Positions 61,206 through 64,000 of a stretch of 64,000 nucleotides of DNA are shown piece after piece. Every line of letters starts with the position of its first letter. The first letter of the stretch is position 1. Source of the DNA: Notamacropus eugenii (taxonomy: Eukaryota > Chordata > Mammalia > Diprotodontia > Macropodidae); assembly GCF_028372415.1 (NCBI RefSeq), contig NC_092879.1, positions 100,975,828-101,039,827 of the forward strand, given 5' to 3'. The translations under genes and the position numbers were made by a program. The notes beneath the pieces were generated by a model, which was not told where the DNA came from, made no database searches, and saw only the letters and a program-made list of their open reading frames with translations.

Positions 61206-61580
61206 TTACTAGGTTAATCCTAGAACCTAGGAAGGAGTGACAATGAGTCTTCTTGGGATTCAGCCTATTGGTCAGAGGTCTGGGGGAGAGGTTGTTGGGA
61301 CAGGTTTGAAGAGGAGTGAAAAGTTTTGAAAGAGACCCTTCAATTGACTGGGTTAGGAAAATGAATAGAGGCACAAAAGGACCGCTTTGTTGCATTGGAT
61401 CAGTAGAGATTAATTAAAATAAATGCGTAGTAGACCTAATCAGCATCATTTCATGATTTCAAATTCCAATTCGATGTTTTGCAGTCTTCTAGAAGGGCTC
61501 CATAGGAGCCATAGAAGTTACCATAGGAGATCGCAATTAGAATTACAATTACAATGCTAGTCTGCTATCAGTCAAGTGGA
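61206..61580. other. Unannotated DNA left of the tandem array
   Basis: Nothing recognised; holds a local direct repeat (aattagaattacaattacaa) near 61538. Confidence 0.35.
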
Positions 61581-61584
61581 TTTG

Positions 61585-63250
61585 TCAAAGTCAAAGCTCT
61601 CGATGCGGAATCTCCAGGGAGAGCCCCTTTAGAGCCCATAACCTTGCTTAGGCGCAGTAGCCGCCGGAGACAGAGCAGAAGTCCCTCCGGCCAGGACTGA
61701 GAATGTTACCAACTTTAGACATTCAACCATGTAATTTTAGGGCAAACTAGGTGGTTCAATGGATAGAATGCCAAGCCCGCCTGGAGTCTGGAAGACCTGA
61801 GTTCCAAGTTGACCACACCAGCTGTGTGACCCTAGTTAAAAATCTTCACCCTGTTTGCCTCAGTTTGCTCATCTGTCAAATGAGCTGGAGAAAGAAATGA
61901 AAAATCACTCCCGTATCTTTGCCAAGAAAACCCCAAATGCGGTCATGGAAAGTTCTACACAATTGAAACGACTTAGCATCAGGTATAGGAAGGAAGTAAG
62001 GCGGAGGATATGGGACTTCGTAGGCCTGCGGGGTCTGCCGAGGGTCAATCACCCCGCCCTACTCTCATTTACATTCAACCAACAGAAGAGTGGCTTTATA
62101 GCGTATAAAATCTCGATATCTGAAATCTCCTAACTACACATCCCAGAATGCCAGTGCATTGGTAAATACGAATGGGAAGGGGCAGTAGCTGCTGATTTTG
62201 ACCCTCCGGAGGCGCCGTAGTACTCGCCAGCAAGACTCCGGGAATATTCCGAAGTCGCCCTGTCCGAGTCTATCACCCCGTTTGAGTTCCGGGGCAGATC
62301 CTGGGAGCCAGAACATGGCATGTTACCAAGTACAGGAAACGGTTTTAAGACCGGCCTACGGTGCCTCGCGAGGGCCTGAATCAGCAGCCCGTCGCCACTC
62401 CCCAGTAAGATTCAAGCGTCAGGCTCTGCCTTACCCAATTGGCTTCCTGATCGTGTCGTGCAATAACGCGATGTTTGAAATCTCGGACTAGAACTCCCGG
62501 AGTGCCAGAGAGCTTCAAAGCCCCGTTACATTCCCGCCCCTGGGCTCGGACTTCCAGGAGTCTCTAGAATTTGCCTTTTCGGTGTCTCTAATCTTGCATC
62601 AGGCTAGAGGCCACCGCCTGGGCCGGAGCCGGGGCTAAGGGCCGTCATGTCCGGATGAAAGATGTAATCGAGTATAAGAAACAGCCCCGGAACGACAAAT
62701 CCCAGAATGCCAATGGGCTCATAGGGCCAAACTAGATTCACTTTATAGGGTCCCCACGATTCCCAAAATCTTTAGAACTACCTCTTTCGGCGTCTGTAAC
62801 CTCGCCTAAATTCCTGGGCAGAGGTGCCGAGCCAATATCCCATAGGCCATGGTAGCAGATGCTATCAAATACAAGAAATAGGGCCCATAGGCTTTGCGTT
62901 TTCGTAGACCTACGGTCTCTCGCGAGGGTCAGAATAACCATGAAACTTTGCAAAAGAGCGAATTTGAGAACTACAACTCCCAGAATGTCAGTGCACTTTC
63001 AAAGGAAGACTAGATTCTTTCTCCTGGAACCGCAATTACAGGAAATCCTAGAACTAGCCCTGTCGGCGTCTATAAGCGCTCCTCAGCTCCCGGGCACAGA
63101 CTGGGAACTAAAGTCCGGCTGGCCAGGATGGGGCATATTATCGAGCGTGAGAAACAGGGCCCAAGGACCCCCGGTTTCCCCCTCGAGAGGCCTTCGAGGG
63201 TTAGAATCAGACATACATCGCCATTTCCTGTTTATATTTGCATTCAACCA
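61585..63250 (+). repeat. CpG-rich tandem array, about five diverged 205-390-bp units
   Basis: Each unit, in order, holds: cggcgtct-type box (62264, 62579, 62788, 63063); a cagactgggaactaaagtcc/gccagaacatgg block; ..caagtacaggaaac or gagcgtgagaaacaggg; a cctacggtctctcgcgaggg-type box (62020, 62353, 62903, 63169); and gaactacaactcccagaatg-type box (62132, 62486, 62691, 62968). Unit 3 lacks the CGCGAG part; unit 5 lacks the last box; unit 1 is split by a SINE. Dense CpG in otherwise CpG-poor DNA. No long ORF and no known family. Confidence 0.8.
61740..61980 (+). repeat. Marsupial core-SINE inside the tandem array
   Basis: actaggtggttcaatggata, gtctggaagacctgagttcc, catctgtcaaatgagctgga, ttgccaagaaaaccccaaat gcggtcat.. 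tgaaacgactt. Confidence 0.9.
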
Positions 63251-63257
63251 TGGAGCT

Positions 63258-63372
63258 TGACAGCTCAGGGAAGTAGTGAATCTGGAGTTTGAAAGACTTG
63301 AGTTCAAATCCACCCTCAGACACTTACTAGCTGTGTGACCTTGGACAAGTCACTTAACCTCTGTTCGCCTAG
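63258..63372 (+). repeat. Marsupial core-SINE, truncated
   Basis: gaaagacttgagttcaaatccaccctcagacacttactag ctgtgtgaccttggacaagt cacttaacc. Confidence 0.9.
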
Positions 63373-63375
63373 GGA

Positions 63376-63655
63376 GCAATCAGATGGCTCAGTGGATTGA
63401 GCTCTGGGCCTCAAGTTCAGTCTCATGTGACTCTCTATGACCCCATTTGGGGTTTTCTTGGCAGAGCTACTGGAGTGGTTTGTCATTTTCTTCTCCATCT
63501 CATTTGACAGATGAGGAAACCGAGGCAAACACAGTGAAGTGACTTGCCCAGGGTCACACAGGTATATCTGGTACCAGATTTGAACTCAGGAAGATGAGTT
63601 TTCTTAAGTCCCAGATCCAGCACTCTATCCACTGTACAATGTAGCTGCTCCTCCA
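63376..63655 (-). repeat. Marsupial core-SINE (MAR1-like)
   Basis: Reverse order: ccccatttggggttttcttg gcagagctactggagtggtt, ctcatttgacagatgaggaa, gacttgcccagggtcacaca, ctatccactgtacaatgtag ctgc. The first 45 bases (gcaatcagatggctcagtgg..) look like a plus-strand SINE head, so two opposed copies may meet here. Confidence 0.85.
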
Positions 63656-64000
63656 ATGGTTTTCTTACATGCAACTTAATTAATTTTACCTATAATTTTC
63701 AAGATTTCCAATTTGTTAATTAATTGGAGATTTTAAATTTGTTCTTTTTCTACGTTCTTTTAGTTGCATTGATTCACTCTTTTTTATTGATGTAAGCATT
63801 TAAAGATATAAATTTTCCTTTAATTACCACTTTTGCTGCATCCCATAAATTTTGGTATATTGTCTCACTATTATCATTCTCTTTAATAAGATTATTTATT
63901 GTTCCTATGATTTGTTCTTTGACCCACTTATTCTTTAAAAGCAGGTTATTTAGTTTCCAAATAATTTTTAATATGTGTTCACATGGTCCTTTTTAAACTG
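63656..64000 (-). mobile_element. L1 ORF2 fragment running off the window
   Basis: Minus-strand translation gives the L1 ORF2 linker/RT-entry region: KLNNLLLKNKWVKEQIIGTI and YQNLWDAAKVVIKGKFISLN (about 63790-63960), with breaks nearer 63740. Cut at its 3' side by the SINE. Confidence 0.8.

Noticed and set aside
61740..61980. Possible tRNA gene from the tRNA-like head
   Set aside because: It is the head of a core-SINE; no intact tRNA fold is apparent.
62198..63260. Short frames (97 and 133 codons) in the tandem array
   Set aside because: Frames are not kept between units, so the array is not coding.

Overview
This is a window of marsupial nuclear DNA, most likely from the X chromosome. It contains core-SINEs of the MIR/MAR1 type ('ctagctgtgtgacc...caagtcacttaacc'), many L2 and L3/CR1 3' ends, half-L1 (HAL1) elements with an ORF1 but no ORF2, and small hAT-like elements with CAGGGGTGGGGAACCT-type ends. 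That mixture is typical of metatherians. The species cannot be fixed from the sequence alone.

Only one functional gene is supported: the first coding exon of NALF2 (FAM155B/TMEM28), an auxiliary subunit of the NALCN sodium-leak channel. It lies on the minus strand at 23535-24548, inside a CpG island spanning about 23.25-26.1 kb. It runs from ATG to a clear GT splice donor after codon 338. I do not find the later exons between 1 and 23.5 kb, so that stretch is best read as intron 1. NALF2 is X-linked in humans and maps to the part of the X shared by marsupials and placentals, which is the reason for the X assignment. The exon has a very long cysteine run and an internal 48-bp duplication. A (CAG)~26 tract lies 75 bases inside the intron and is followed by a CCG tract.

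Layout: 1-23.2 kb is intron 1, with old L2, L3/CR1, MIR and long dispersed repeats, a 1.3-kb purine (GA) array and several minisatellites. 23.25-26.1 kb is the CpG island and NALF2 exon 1. 26.1-34.7 kb is intergenic, with L2s and a second 1.45-kb GA array. 34.77-37.28 kb is a near full-length plus-strand HAL1 with a broken ORF1, inserted in the GA tract of an older repeat. 38.7-40.3 kb is an unrecognised, decayed coding-like block. 40.3-53.2 kb is a nested LINE pile-up: two minus-strand HAL1s, one of them interrupted by an L1 with an inverted 5' part (twin priming) and a 12-bp target duplication. 53.2-55.5 kb is an L2 split by a solo-LTR-like insertion. 57.0-59.2 kb holds a decayed endogenous retrovirus pol fragment. 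61.6-63.25 kb is a CpG-rich tandem array of about five diverged units carrying ZNF143-like and CGCGAG motifs. The window ends in SINEs and a minus-strand L1 ORF2 fragment.

The strongest candidate for something undescribed is the 61.6-63.25 kb array. The NALF2 exon/intron repeat expansions come next. Repeat family names are by eye and need RepeatMasker to confirm; coordinates of old repeats are approximate to tens of bases.
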